Assembly: GCF_024171945.1 (NCBI RefSeq)
Contig: NZ_JAMTCR010000002.1
Coordinates: 1,984,001 to 2,048,000 of the forward strand
DNA from: Actinokineospora globicatena
GTDB taxonomy: Bacteria; Actinomycetota; Actinomycetes; Mycobacteriales; Pseudonocardiaceae
Direction: 5' to 3'
DNA: 64,000 nt
A program made the position numbers and the translations under genes. The stretch's first letter is position 1; each line of letters opens with the position of its first letter. Positions 57,035 through 64,000 of the stretch are shown here, piece by piece. Below the pieces are notes generated by a model that worked only from the letters and a program-made list of their open reading frames with translations, was not told where the DNA came from and searched no databases.

Positions 57035-59403
57035 TCCCGGGGCACGCGACCCCGGACGAGCTGGTGCTCGACGACCCGACCCGCAGGCTGTGCGCCGCGA
57101 TCACCAGCGGCGACCTCGCCCCGGTGCGGCTGGCGGTGATCGCCCCCGGCGGCTACGGCAAGAGCGCGCTGCTCGACCTGCTCGCCACGGCGAACGGCGC
57201 GCGCCGGTACCGCAGCGGTGCCACCGGCGGTCTCCTGCTGGTTGATGACGCACACCTGTTGTGCGACAAGGATTTCGTCGAACTCGACGCGCATCTCGCC
57301 GACGAGTCGGCCGGGTTGGTCATCGCCGCACGCCCGCGTCCGCGCCCGACAGGGCTGACCACGCTGCTCGGCCGGTTGCGGGGGCAGGTCGTCCTGCGGG
57401 CGTTCGACGTCGACCGCACCGCCGCTTGCCTGGGCGCACTCGGGGCTGACCCGGGCCTGGCGGCGTTCGTGCACTGCCAGACCGGCGGTGTTCCCGGCCT
57501 GGTCCACCGGCTCGCGCCGCACCTGTCCCAGGGGCAGGACACCGTGCCAGCCGCAGCCATCGACGAGTTCCGGCTCGACCTGGACCAGCTCACCGCCGAC
57601 CAGGTGCACGCACTGTTGGCCGCCGAGGTCAACGCCGACGCAACGTTGCTCGGTGGGCTGCTCGGCGTGCCCCCGACGGTCGCCGCTGCCCATGTCGATG
57701 CGGCACGGGCGACTGGGTTGCTCGCCGCGGACGGGTCGTTGCTGCCGTTGGCCGCCGCGGTGCTGCGTGCGCTCGTCCCGGCTGATCAGCGCACCGCCGC
57801 GCTGGGTGGGCTCGCGGAGTTGCGCCTGGCTCGCACCGGTCCGACCGGCGAGTTCGCTGCCGCGCTCCTGGCCGCCTCCGCTTCTGGTCCCGCTGCTGGT
57901 GCCGTCTATGCCGCTGCAGCCGCCGAGGCCGAGCCGGGTTTCGCGGTCCAGTTGCACCAAGCGGCGGAGAACGCGGGACACCCGGTCGACGAGATCGGTC
58001 GCGCTGAGGCCGAGGCGCGCGCCGGTGATCTTGATGCCGCGTTGCGCAGGGCGGACACGCTCCTCGCCGCCGGTGAGCCGCGTGCCGCCCACGTTGCCGC
58101 CGCCGCGTTGGCGCACCGGGGACAGGCCACGCGGAGCGCCGAGATGTACCGGTGGGCGGGCGCGGGTGCGCTGGCCGCCATCGGCTTGGCCGGGACGGGC
58201 AGGCTCGCGGAGGCCAAGTCCGCCATGCCCGCCGACTCCGCCGCGCCGCCGACGCTGTTCAGCACGGCCATCTCCCTCGCGGCCAAGGGGATTCTCGACT
58301 CCATCGGCGGCGACGCGGGCGCACTGTCCACTGTGGTGCGTGCGGCCGAGGTGATGGAGCCGGTCGGCCGGGACGTGCTGCTGCCCGACAGCCCCGCTGC
58401 GCTCGGCGCCATCCTGGCCATCAACACCGGGGCGACCGGTATCGCCGAGCCGCTGCTGGCCAGGGCGTGCACCGGTGGCGAGCTGCTGCGCACCCGGCAC
58501 GCGCTGCTGGCGGCGTGGCCCGCGATGCTGCGCGGGGAGTCGGTTCCGGTGCCCGACGGCAGGCAGACGCCGCGCGACCGGCTGTTCGCCGTCGGCCTCG
58601 CGGTCGGCGCCGCCCGCCGCGACGGCGACCTCGCCACCCTGCGCCGGGTCTGGGACTCGGCCAACGAGGCCGTCGTCCGCCACGACATCGACCTGTTCAC
58701 CCTGCTCCCGCTCGGCGAGTTCGCCATCGCCGCCGCCCGCCTCGGTGAACTCGACCGCTTCACCCCGCACCTGGACCGCGCGTGGACCCTGCTCGCGGCG
58801 CTCGACAACCCACCCGCCTGGACCGCTTTCCCCCGGTGGCAGGCCTTCCACGCCGAGATCACCGCCTCGCGCGTGCCAGCCGCACGTGATCACGTCGAGG
58901 TGCTGTCGGGGTCCACCGAGCAGTTCCCCGCAGCTCTGGCCGAGGCCGCCCGCTGCTGGCTGGATGTCCTGGCGGGCAACGTCAACGCCCCCCGCGTCGA
59001 ATCCGCCGCCCGCGCCCTGCACGCCGTCGGCCTGCACTGGGACGCCGCCCGCCTGGCAGGCCAAGCCGCCACCCGCACCGCCGACCGCAAGCGCATGCTC
59101 GCGCTGCTCGACTGCGCCCGAACCCTCCAGTCCGGCGCCGCCCGCGAGGAAGCCGCCACCGACCCCACCGGCAAATCCCGCCTCAGCGGCCGCGAACTCC
59201 AGGTGGCCGAACTGGTCCTAGCGGGCCTGACCTACAAGCAAATCGGCGACCGGCTCTTCATCTCCGCCAAAACCGTCGAACACCACATGGCCCGCATGCG
59301 CTCCCGCCTAGGAGCCACCAGCCGCACCGACCTCCTCACCCAACTCCGCGACATGGTCACCCCACAGCCTCCACAGAGGACCAGCCCAGCCCTGGCCCCA
59401 TAA
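57031..59403 (+). CDS. iniR: IniR-like LuxR family ATPase regulator
   Basis: A 790-residue STAND-type regulator. Walker A is PGGYGKSALL (about 39-48), Walker B GLLLVDDAHLL (about 70-80); a long helical sensor region follows, then a C-terminal LuxR helix-turn-helix (SGRELQVAELVLAGLTYKQIGDRLFISAKTVEHHMARMRSRLG, about 720-765). Size, layout and position beside iniBAC match IniR, which in mycobacteria activates iniBAC; as I recall it responds to trehalose. It is coupled to the Hsp70-like gene. Confidence 0.85.
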   Translation: MIPGHATPDELVLDDPTRRLCAAITSGDLAPVRLAVIAPGGYGKSALLDLLATANGARRYRSGATGGLLLVDDAHLLCDKDFVELDAHLADESAGLVIAARPRPRPTGLTTLLGRLRGQVVLRAFDVDRTAACLGALGADPGLAAFVHCQTGGVPGLVHRLAPHLSQGQDTVPAAAIDEFRLDLDQLTADQVHALLAAEVNADATLLGGLLGVPPTVAAAHVDAARATGLLAADGSLLPLAAAVLRALVPADQRTAALGGLAELRLARTGPTGEFAAALLAASASGPAAGAVYAAAAAEAEPGFAVQLHQAAENAGHPVDEIGRAEAEARAGDLDAALRRADTLLAAGEPRAAHVAAAALAHRGQATRSAEMYRWAGAGALAAIGLAGTGRLAEAKSAMPADSAAPPTLFSTAISLAAKGILDSIGGDAGALSTVVRAAEVMEPVGRDVLLPDSPAALGAILAINTGATGIAEPLLARACTGGELLRTRHALLAAWPAMLRGESVPVPDGRQTPRDRLFAVGLAVGAARRDGDLATLRRVWDSANEAVVRHDIDLFTLLPLGEFAIAAARLGELDRFTPHLDRAWTLLAALDNPPAWTAFPRWQAFHAEITASRVPAARDHVEVLSGSTEQFPAALAEAARCWLDVLAGNVNAPRVESAARALHAVGLHWDAARLAGQAATRTADRKRMLALLDCARTLQSGAAREEAATDPTGKSRLSGRELQVAELVLAGLTYKQIGDRLFISAKTVEHHMARMRSRLGATSRTDLLTQLRDMVTPQPPQRTSPALAP

Positions 59404-59463
59404 CTTCTCAGGGCCGCGGAACACGTGAACCCGCTTCGCATCGCGACTCAAGCAGGTGGCGTT

Positions 59464-59877
59464 CTACGAGGTGAAGACCAGGATGAGTGCCAGGATGGCC
59501 AGGGGTGCCAGTGCCCACCAGGTGGAGGTCACGGCGACCACGCCCAAGGTGCACACGCCCGCCACGCCCAGGAACAGGGCCAAGCCCCGGTTGTTGCGGC
59601 GTGCCGCTGGGCGTTCCAGCAGGGGGTCGCGGACGACGACCACCGGCGCGGGTGCTGGGGCCCGCGCCGGTTCGTCGAAGGAGGGGTGTGGGTCGGGGAG
59701 GTCGTCGAACAGGGCGCGCAGGTCGGAGCGGGTTCGGGCGGCGGCGGCCTGGGTGACGCGTTGTTCGTACTCGGCGAGGTCGAGGCGCCCGTTGGCGAGG
59801 TGGTCGGCCAAGGCGGCCACGGCCTGCTCGCGCTCGGAGGTGCCGACCCTGATGTTGGCCTCCCGACCCGTCCCCAT
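59464..59877 (-). CDS. DUF1707 (SHOCT-like) protein with two membrane helices
   Basis: A 137-residue protein with an N-terminal DUF1707 domain (IRVGTSEREQAVAALADHLANGRLDLAEYEQRVTQAAAARTRSDLRALFDDLP), a Pro/Arg-rich linker and two C-terminal membrane helices (LALFLGVAGVCTLGVVAVTS and LAPLAILALILVF). The family is widespread in actinobacteria and its function is not known. ATG 59877 is six bases after TAAAGT, a leaderless start. Confidence 0.92.
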   Translation of the reverse strand: MGTGREANIRVGTSEREQAVAALADHLANGRLDLAEYEQRVTQAAAARTRSDLRALFDDLPDPHPSFDEPARAPAPAPVVVVRDPLLERPAARRNNRGLALFLGVAGVCTLGVVAVTSTWWALAPLAILALILVFTS

Positions 59878-59897
59878 GCCGCCACTTTACGCCGGGA

Positions 59898-60458
59898 TCA
59901 GGCCCCTTCGCGGAGTACGGCCTCGATTTCCACCAGTACGCGTACCTCGTCGCTGATCACGAAGTTGCCGTTGGCGAGGGTGGACTGGTAGGTCAGGCCG
60001 AACTCACCCCGGCTGATGGTGGTGGAACCGGAGAACGCCGTCTTCACCGCGCCGTCGATGCCGACGCCGAAGCCGAGGGCCTCGACGGCGAGGGTGACCG
60101 GGCGGGTGGTGCCCAGCAGCGTCAGGTCGACGTCGAGCAGGAAGTTCTCGCCGTCGGGGCGCAGGCCGGTGGACACCAGGGTGGCCGTCGGGTGCGTCTC
60201 GGTGTCGAGGAACTCGGAGCCGAGCAGGTGCCGGTTGAACACCTCGAGGCCGGTGTCGAACGACGTGGTGTCGATCTCGGCGGTGACCGTGGAGGCCAGC
60301 GGGTCGGCGGCGGTGACGATCACGCCGCTGAACCGCTCGAAGCTGCGCCGGTAGCGGGCCAGCCCCAGGTGGCGCACCACGAAGGACACGTCCGAGTGAA
60401 TGGGGTCGATGTCCCACGTCCCGGCCAGGTAGCCGGGGATCTCGATGGCGGTGGTCAC
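59898..60458 (-). CDS. YceI family protein
   Basis: A 186-residue YceI/lipocalin-like protein (AGTWDIDPIHSDVSFVVRHLGLARYRRSFERFSG, then LLGSEFLDTETHPTATLVS and LVEIEAVL). The fold binds isoprenoid-type lipids such as polyprenyl chains. No signal peptide, so it is cytoplasmic. GTG 60458 follows GGAG with eight-base spacing. Confidence 0.92.
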   Translation of the reverse strand: MTTAIEIPGYLAGTWDIDPIHSDVSFVVRHLGLARYRRSFERFSGVIVTAADPLASTVTAEIDTTSFDTGLEVFNRHLLGSEFLDTETHPTATLVSTGLRPDGENFLLDVDLTLLGTTRPVTLAVEALGFGVGIDGAVKTAFSGSTTISRGEFGLTYQSTLANGNFVISDEVRVLVEIEAVLREGA

Positions 60459-60493
60459 GGCACGTGCTCCTTGTGCTGGTCGAACGGGCTTGC

Positions 60494-60568
60494 TGGAGGT
60501 GAGGACGGGATTCGAACCCGCGTGCACGGCTTTGCAGGCCGCTACCTCAGCCACTCGGTCACCTCACC
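60494..60568 (-). tRNA. tRNA-Cys (GCA)
   Basis: On the minus strand the cloverleaf is complete: acceptor GGTGAGG with CCTCACC, discriminator T, encoded CCA, T-arm GGGTTCGAATCCC, and anticodon loop CTGCAAA with anticodon GCA. The length is 75 bases including CCA. It sits just upstream of the YceI gene on the same strand. Confidence 0.95.
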
Positions 60569-60668
60569 AGTAAGTGCTTACCGACAACTTGGCACCCGAG
60601 CCGGTCGCGGTCAAAGGTCAAGCAGCGGTTCCCGCTCTGCGGGACCGCGTGCGCCTAGGCTCAGCGGT

Positions 60669-61883
60669 GTGCTCAGTCATGGGATGAATTACGACGTGGC
60701 GGCGGTCCGGGCGAGGTTCCCCGCGCTGGCCGAGGGTGCGGCGCACTTCGACGGGCCGGGCGGCTCGCAGGTGCCCGTGGACGTGGCCGAGGCGGTGGCG
60801 GGCGCGATGCTCGCCGCCGTGGCCAACCGGGGGCGGGTGACGGCGGCGGAGCGGCGGGCCGACCTGATCGTCACCGATGCCCGCCAAGCGGTGGCCGACC
60901 TGCTCGGCGCCCACCCGGCTGGGGTGGTGTTCGGCCGCAGCATGACCCAGTTGACCTACGACTTCGCCAGGGCGCTGGCCAAGGACTGGGGCCCCGGCGA
61001 CGAGGTGGTGGTGACCAGGCTCGACCACGACGCCAACATCCGGCCCTGGGTGCAGGCCGCCGCCGCGGTGGGGGCGACCGTGCGCTGGGCCGACTTCGAC
61101 CGCGACACGGGGGTGCTGCCGGTCTCGGCCGTCGCCGACCTGATCAGCCCCAAGACCCGCCTGGTCGCGGTCACCGCCGCGTCGAACCTGCTCGGCACCC
61201 GGCCGGACGTCCCGGCGATCACCGCGGCCGCGCGCGCCGTGGGTGCCCTGTCCTACGTCGACGGCGTCCACTACACCCCGCACGCCCTGGTCGACGTCAA
61301 GGCGCTCGGGGCCGACTTCTACGCCTGTTCCCAGTACAAGTTCCTCGGCCCGCACCTGGGCTCCGTCGTGGCCGACCCCGAGCTGCTGGAGACCATCCGG
61401 CCGGACAAGCTGCTGCCGTCCTCCGACGCCGTCCCGGAGCGGTTCGAACTCGGCACCCTGCCGTACGAGTCGCTGGCGGGCAGCACGGCGGCGATCGAGT
61501 TCATGGCCAACCTGGTGCCGGGGGAGGGCACCCGCCGGGAGCGGCTGACCCGGTCGCTGGCGGCGCTGCACGAGCACGAGAGCGTCCTGCTCGCCCGCTT
61601 GGAGACCGGGTTGCGCGCCCTGCCCGGCATCCAGCTCTACGGCGATCCCCAGCGTGACAGGACATCCACCGTTCTGTTCACTGTGGATGGTGTGGCGCCC
61701 GCTACCGTCTACGAGCGGCTCGCCCTGGCCGGGGTCAACGCACCCGCGAGCCACTTCTACGCCATCGAGTGCGCCCGCTGGCTCGGCATCGGCGACGCGG
61801 GCGCGGTGCGGGCCGGGATCGCCCCGTACACCGACGTGTCCGATGTGGACCGGCTGCTCACCGCGCTGGCCGACATCGGCTGA
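60669..61883 (+). CDS. Cysteine desulfurase-like class V aminotransferase
   Basis: A 404-residue PLP enzyme of the class V family (TIGR01976-like). It shows FDGPGGSQVP at the start, VVFGRSMTQLTYDF, HDANIRPW, VDGVHYTPH and the cofactor lysine in YACSQYKFLGPHLG. The reactive cysteine loop of true desulfurases is not apparent, so the activity could be a lyase or aminotransferase. GTG 60669 is seven bases after TAGGCT, giving a leaderless start; ATG 60684 is an alternative. A terminator follows. Confidence 0.9.
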   Translation: MLSHGMNYDVAAVRARFPALAEGAAHFDGPGGSQVPVDVAEAVAGAMLAAVANRGRVTAAERRADLIVTDARQAVADLLGAHPAGVVFGRSMTQLTYDFARALAKDWGPGDEVVVTRLDHDANIRPWVQAAAAVGATVRWADFDRDTGVLPVSAVADLISPKTRLVAVTAASNLLGTRPDVPAITAAARAVGALSYVDGVHYTPHALVDVKALGADFYACSQYKFLGPHLGSVVADPELLETIRPDKLLPSSDAVPERFELGTLPYESLAGSTAAIEFMANLVPGEGTRRERLTRSLAALHEHESVLLARLETGLRALPGIQLYGDPQRDRTSTVLFTVDGVAPATVYERLALAGVNAPASHFYAIECARWLGIGDAGAVRAGIAPYTDVSDVDRLLTALADIG

Positions 61884-61904
61884 GGCTACGGACAAGGACG
61901 GGGC

Positions 61905-61938
61905 GAGGCCCTGCCTGGCGCACCCCAGGCAGGGCCTC
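61905..61938. terminator. Bidirectional hairpin terminator
   Basis: A perfect 14-bp stem, GAGGCCCTGCCTGG with CCAGGCAGGGCCTC and a six-base loop, between the convergent aminotransferase and protease genes. Confidence 0.88.
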
Positions 61939-61958
61939 GGTCCACCGCGCCGCGCGGA

Positions 61959-63086
61959 TCAGCCGGTGGCGAGTGAGAGCCCGTAGACCGAGAGGATCTC
62001 GTTGACCGGCTGGAAGTACGTCGTCCCGCCGGAGGAGCAGTTGCCGGACCCGCCCGAGGTCACGCCCTGGGCCTGGTCGCCGCTGACCCACGAGCCACCC
62101 GAGTCGCCGGGCTCCGCGCACGCGTTGGTCTTGGTCAGACCGGTGACGGTGCCCTGCGGGTAGTTGACCGTGGAGTTGGTGGCCTGGATGGTGCCGCAGT
62201 GCCAGCCGGTGGTCGAGCCGGACCGGCACACGCTCTGGCCGACGCCCGCCTCGGACGACCCGCCGACGGTCACGTTCCCGTTGCCGTACCCGTTGACGGT
62301 CGGCGACGGCGTCCACGACGAGTTGGTCGCGACCCACGCGTAGTCGTTGCCGGGGAACGAAGAACCCTGGAACGTGCCGAGGGCGCTCTGGTCGGAACCG
62401 GTCGTGGGCGAACCCTGGGTGCCGCAGTGGCCCGCGGTGACGAACCCGCCCTCGACGGAGAAACCGACCGAACAGCGGCTGGAACCGTTGATGTAGTAGG
62501 CGTTCCCGCCGACGACCGAACCCGCGAACGGCCGCGGCGCCTCAGTCGTCTCGGCCACGCGCACCGGTCCGGTCGTCTTGGCCTTGTCCACGAAGGACGT
62601 CACGTCCGCGCCCGTCGCGCCGCGCTGGACGGTGAGCACGACGGAGTTCGACGGCGCGTCGACGTACCAGCCGGTGACGGCGGTCGGAGCACCCGCGCCC
62701 GCCTGCTCGTCGATGGCGGCCTTGGTCGCGTCCAGGTCCGCCGCGCTGTGGGTGACCACGGCCGGGCGGGCGCCGGTCGAGCGGACCGCGTCCACCTTGC
62801 CCGCGTCGGTCACGCCGACCACGAGCGTGCCCTGGTCGAACCACGACCCGCCGAAGGCCTGGCCGGCCGCGTCCCGCGCGGTCGGTAACAGGGACCTGGC
62901 CGAGTTCTCGGTGGCGACCCGCTGGTGCACCTGCTCGGCGCTGAGGCCGAGGTCGCGCTGCATGGCCGGGACGAGCGCCGCGGGGGCGGCGGTGGCCGAC
63001 GGGGTGAGCGCCACGGCCGCGACGGCGGCCAGTCCGGTGGCGCCGAGGGCGACGAGCACCTGTTTTCTGGTGGAGCTGCTGCGCAT
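61959..63086 (-). CDS. Secreted S1 family serine protease (streptogrisin/alpha-lytic type)
   Basis: A 375-residue preproprotein. There is a signal peptide (about 1-33, cleavage near TATA), a propeptide of about 155 residues needed for folding in this family, and a mature chymotrypsin-like protease from about residue 190. The catalytic triad is His220 (TAGHCG), Asp248 (GNDYAWV) and Ser329 (EPGDSGGSW). Cysteine pairs near the His and Ser sites match the disulfides of streptogrisins. ATG 63086 follows AAGGAAGAGG. It digests extracellular protein. Confidence 0.95.
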   Translation of the reverse strand: MRSSSTRKQVLVALGATGLAAVAAVALTPSATAAPAALVPAMQRDLGLSAEQVHQRVATENSARSLLPTARDAAGQAFGGSWFDQGTLVVGVTDAGKVDAVRSTGARPAVVTHSAADLDATKAAIDEQAGAGAPTAVTGWYVDAPSNSVVLTVQRGATGADVTSFVDKAKTTGPVRVAETTEAPRPFAGSVVGGNAYYINGSSRCSVGFSVEGGFVTAGHCGTQGSPTTGSDQSALGTFQGSSFPGNDYAWVATNSSWTPSPTVNGYGNGNVTVGGSSEAGVGQSVCRSGSTTGWHCGTIQATNSTVNYPQGTVTGLTKTNACAEPGDSGGSWVSGDQAQGVTSGGSGNCSSGGTTYFQPVNEILSVYGLSLATG

Positions 63087-63340
63087 GGGGATGGTCCTCT
63101 TCCTTGCTCGCAGGGTCCCGGGGGTCCGGGTTGAGCACCCACCCGACCGTCACCCGGATCAGCGACCGCTGATCGTCGTGGCCGGTCGGTGTGATGGACT
63201 GACGCTAGAGTGACTCCGCGCAGGTGGGGCACCCTACGAAAGTCGGTTCTGTGATTTCTTCACCCATTGAGCCGTAAATCGGTTACCAACGGTGAGCGAA
63301 CAGCACCGTCTCCAATGTCTCAGTTGGTTACATCATTCGA

Positions 63341-63622
63341 GTGAGAAGCGATGCGGGTGTCGTGACGATTTCGGGGGACCTCGGCGAGGCCGCGATGGAC
63401 TGGCCGCCGCCGGGTTGGGTGATCACCTTCGACATGGTCGACTTCGACCGGGGCAAGCCCCGGTTCGTCGGCATCGGCGTGGTCGCGGGCCACCCCGAGC
63501 CGGACCCGTACCTGGACCGGTACCGGCTGCCGGTGCGCCCGCTCGGCCCCGACCACAGGCCAGTCCCCAATTGGGTTGGCCGGTCGGACATCATTGAGGC
63601 GGTCCCACCGCCGGGGTGGTGA
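63341..63622 (+). CDS. Hypothetical protein, 93 residues
   Basis: A small soluble protein ([41 protein letters not shown]...VPPPGW) rich in proline and tryptophan, with two PPPGW motifs. GTG 63341 is six bases after TACATC, suggesting a leaderless mRNA. It lies 23 bases before the hydrolase gene. No family is recognised. Confidence 0.65.
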   Translation: MRSDAGVVTISGDLGEAAMDWPPPGWVITFDMVDFDRGKPRFVGIGVVAGHPEPDPYLDRYRLPVRPLGPDHRPVPNWVGRSDIIEAVPPPGW

Positions 63623-63645
63623 CCCGTGTCCCCCGGAGGTGTGTC

Positions 63646-64000
63646 GTGCTGCACCCGCAGGTGCGCGCCGTGGCCAAGGCCGGTGGCGTCCCGCCGCCGT
63701 TGACCGTCGAGACCCTGCCCGCGGCCCGAGCGGGCTTCGCGGCGACCACGCTCGCGGAAGCCGGGCCCGGCACGCCACTGGCCGCGGTGTCCGACGCCTC
63801 CGCGGGCGGTGTCCCGATCCGGCTCTACCTGCCCGCGTCGGACAGTCCACTCCCGGTCACCGTCTACTTGCACGGCGGCGGGTGGGCCATGGGCGACCTG
63901 GACACCCACGACCCGTTGTGCCGCTACCTCGCCGCGCTCTCCGGTGCCGCTGTCGTCGCCGTCGACTACCGGCTCGCGCCGGAGCACCCGTTCCCCGCCG
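63646..64000 (+). CDS. Alpha/beta hydrolase (HSL family), 3'-truncated by window end
   Basis: The first 118 codons of an esterase/lipase of the hormone-sensitive-lipase group: [25 protein letters not shown] (oxyanion-hole motif HGGGW) and [15 protein letters not shown]. The catalytic Ser-Asp-His would lie beyond the window. GTG 63646 follows GGAGG with six-base spacing. Confidence 0.9.
   Translation, partial: MLHPQVRAVAKAGGVPPPLTVETLPAARAGFAATTLAEAGPGTPLAAVSDASAGGVPIRLYLPASDSPLPVTVYLHGGGWAMGDLDTHDPLCRYLAALSGAAVVAVDYRLAPEHPFPA

Noticed and set aside
56338..59064. A 908-codon minus-strand frame
   Set aside because: It is antisense to the Hsp70-like and LuxR genes, which have clear motifs.

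Overview
The window is high-GC actinobacterial chromosome, most likely from the family Pseudonocardiaceae (Actinokineospora, Saccharothrix, Lentzea or a relative). The reasons are dense GTG, TTG and ATG starts, many leaderless promoters, an XRE/DUF397 regulator pair, a DUF5302 protein, a FadE23/FadE24-like pair and an iniB-iniA-iniC cluster. There is no CRISPR array, prophage or insertion sequence; the accessory character lies in dispersed intergenic repeats and small gene systems.

Layout. 1-6.2 kb: acyl-CoA catabolism, with an AccA1/FadE19-like leucine-degradation pair and a divergent FadE24/FadE23-like dehydrogenase pair behind a perfect palindrome. 6.2-12.7 kb: a hydroxyacid dehydrogenase, a ShbA/SigD-like ECF sigma factor, methyltransferases, and a TetR/DHA2-transporter pair with a clear shared operator. 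12.7-18.2 kb: an XRE (DUF5753)-DUF397 pair with repeated upstream sites, a second DUF397-like gene, a membrane Ser/Thr kinase and a wax-ester-synthase-like acyltransferase. 18.2-30.8 kb: small regulators and enzymes (SRPBCC, cupin, lipoprotein, LysR, a beta-propeller, a decayed ImmA/IrrE protein, HIT, TetR, a transsulfuration-type PLP enzyme with an Lrp regulator). 30.8-39.2 kb: an LPDTG surface protein, a possible leader peptide, a metallo-beta-lactamase-fold hydrolase, GNAT and membrane proteins.

39.3-46.8 kb: the trehalose/glycogen operon treX-treY-treZ (minus strand) and a second Ser/Thr kinase. 47.1-49.5 kb: a tightly coupled three-gene unit made of an 88-residue DGGA-repeat peptide, a JmjC/Cupin_4 Fe(II) oxygenase, and a thioredoxin-like [2Fe-2S] ferredoxin. 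It looks like a peptide-hydroxylation system and is the best candidate here for something undescribed. 49.5-59.4 kb: an NAD-dependent epimerase/DUF2867 protein, then iniB-iniA-iniC (a dynamin-like envelope-stress system) divergent from an Hsp70-like protein coupled to an IniR-like LuxR regulator. 59.4-64 kb: DUF1707, YceI, tRNA-Cys, a class V aminotransferase, a secreted S1 protease and the start of an HSL-type hydrolase.

Three copies of a roughly 135-200 bp conserved element (23.0, 28.7 and 36.7 kb), each carrying a DnaA-box-like site, lie in long non-coding stretches. At least a dozen genes have a -10 hexamer 6-7 bases before the start codon, so their transcripts are probably leaderless.
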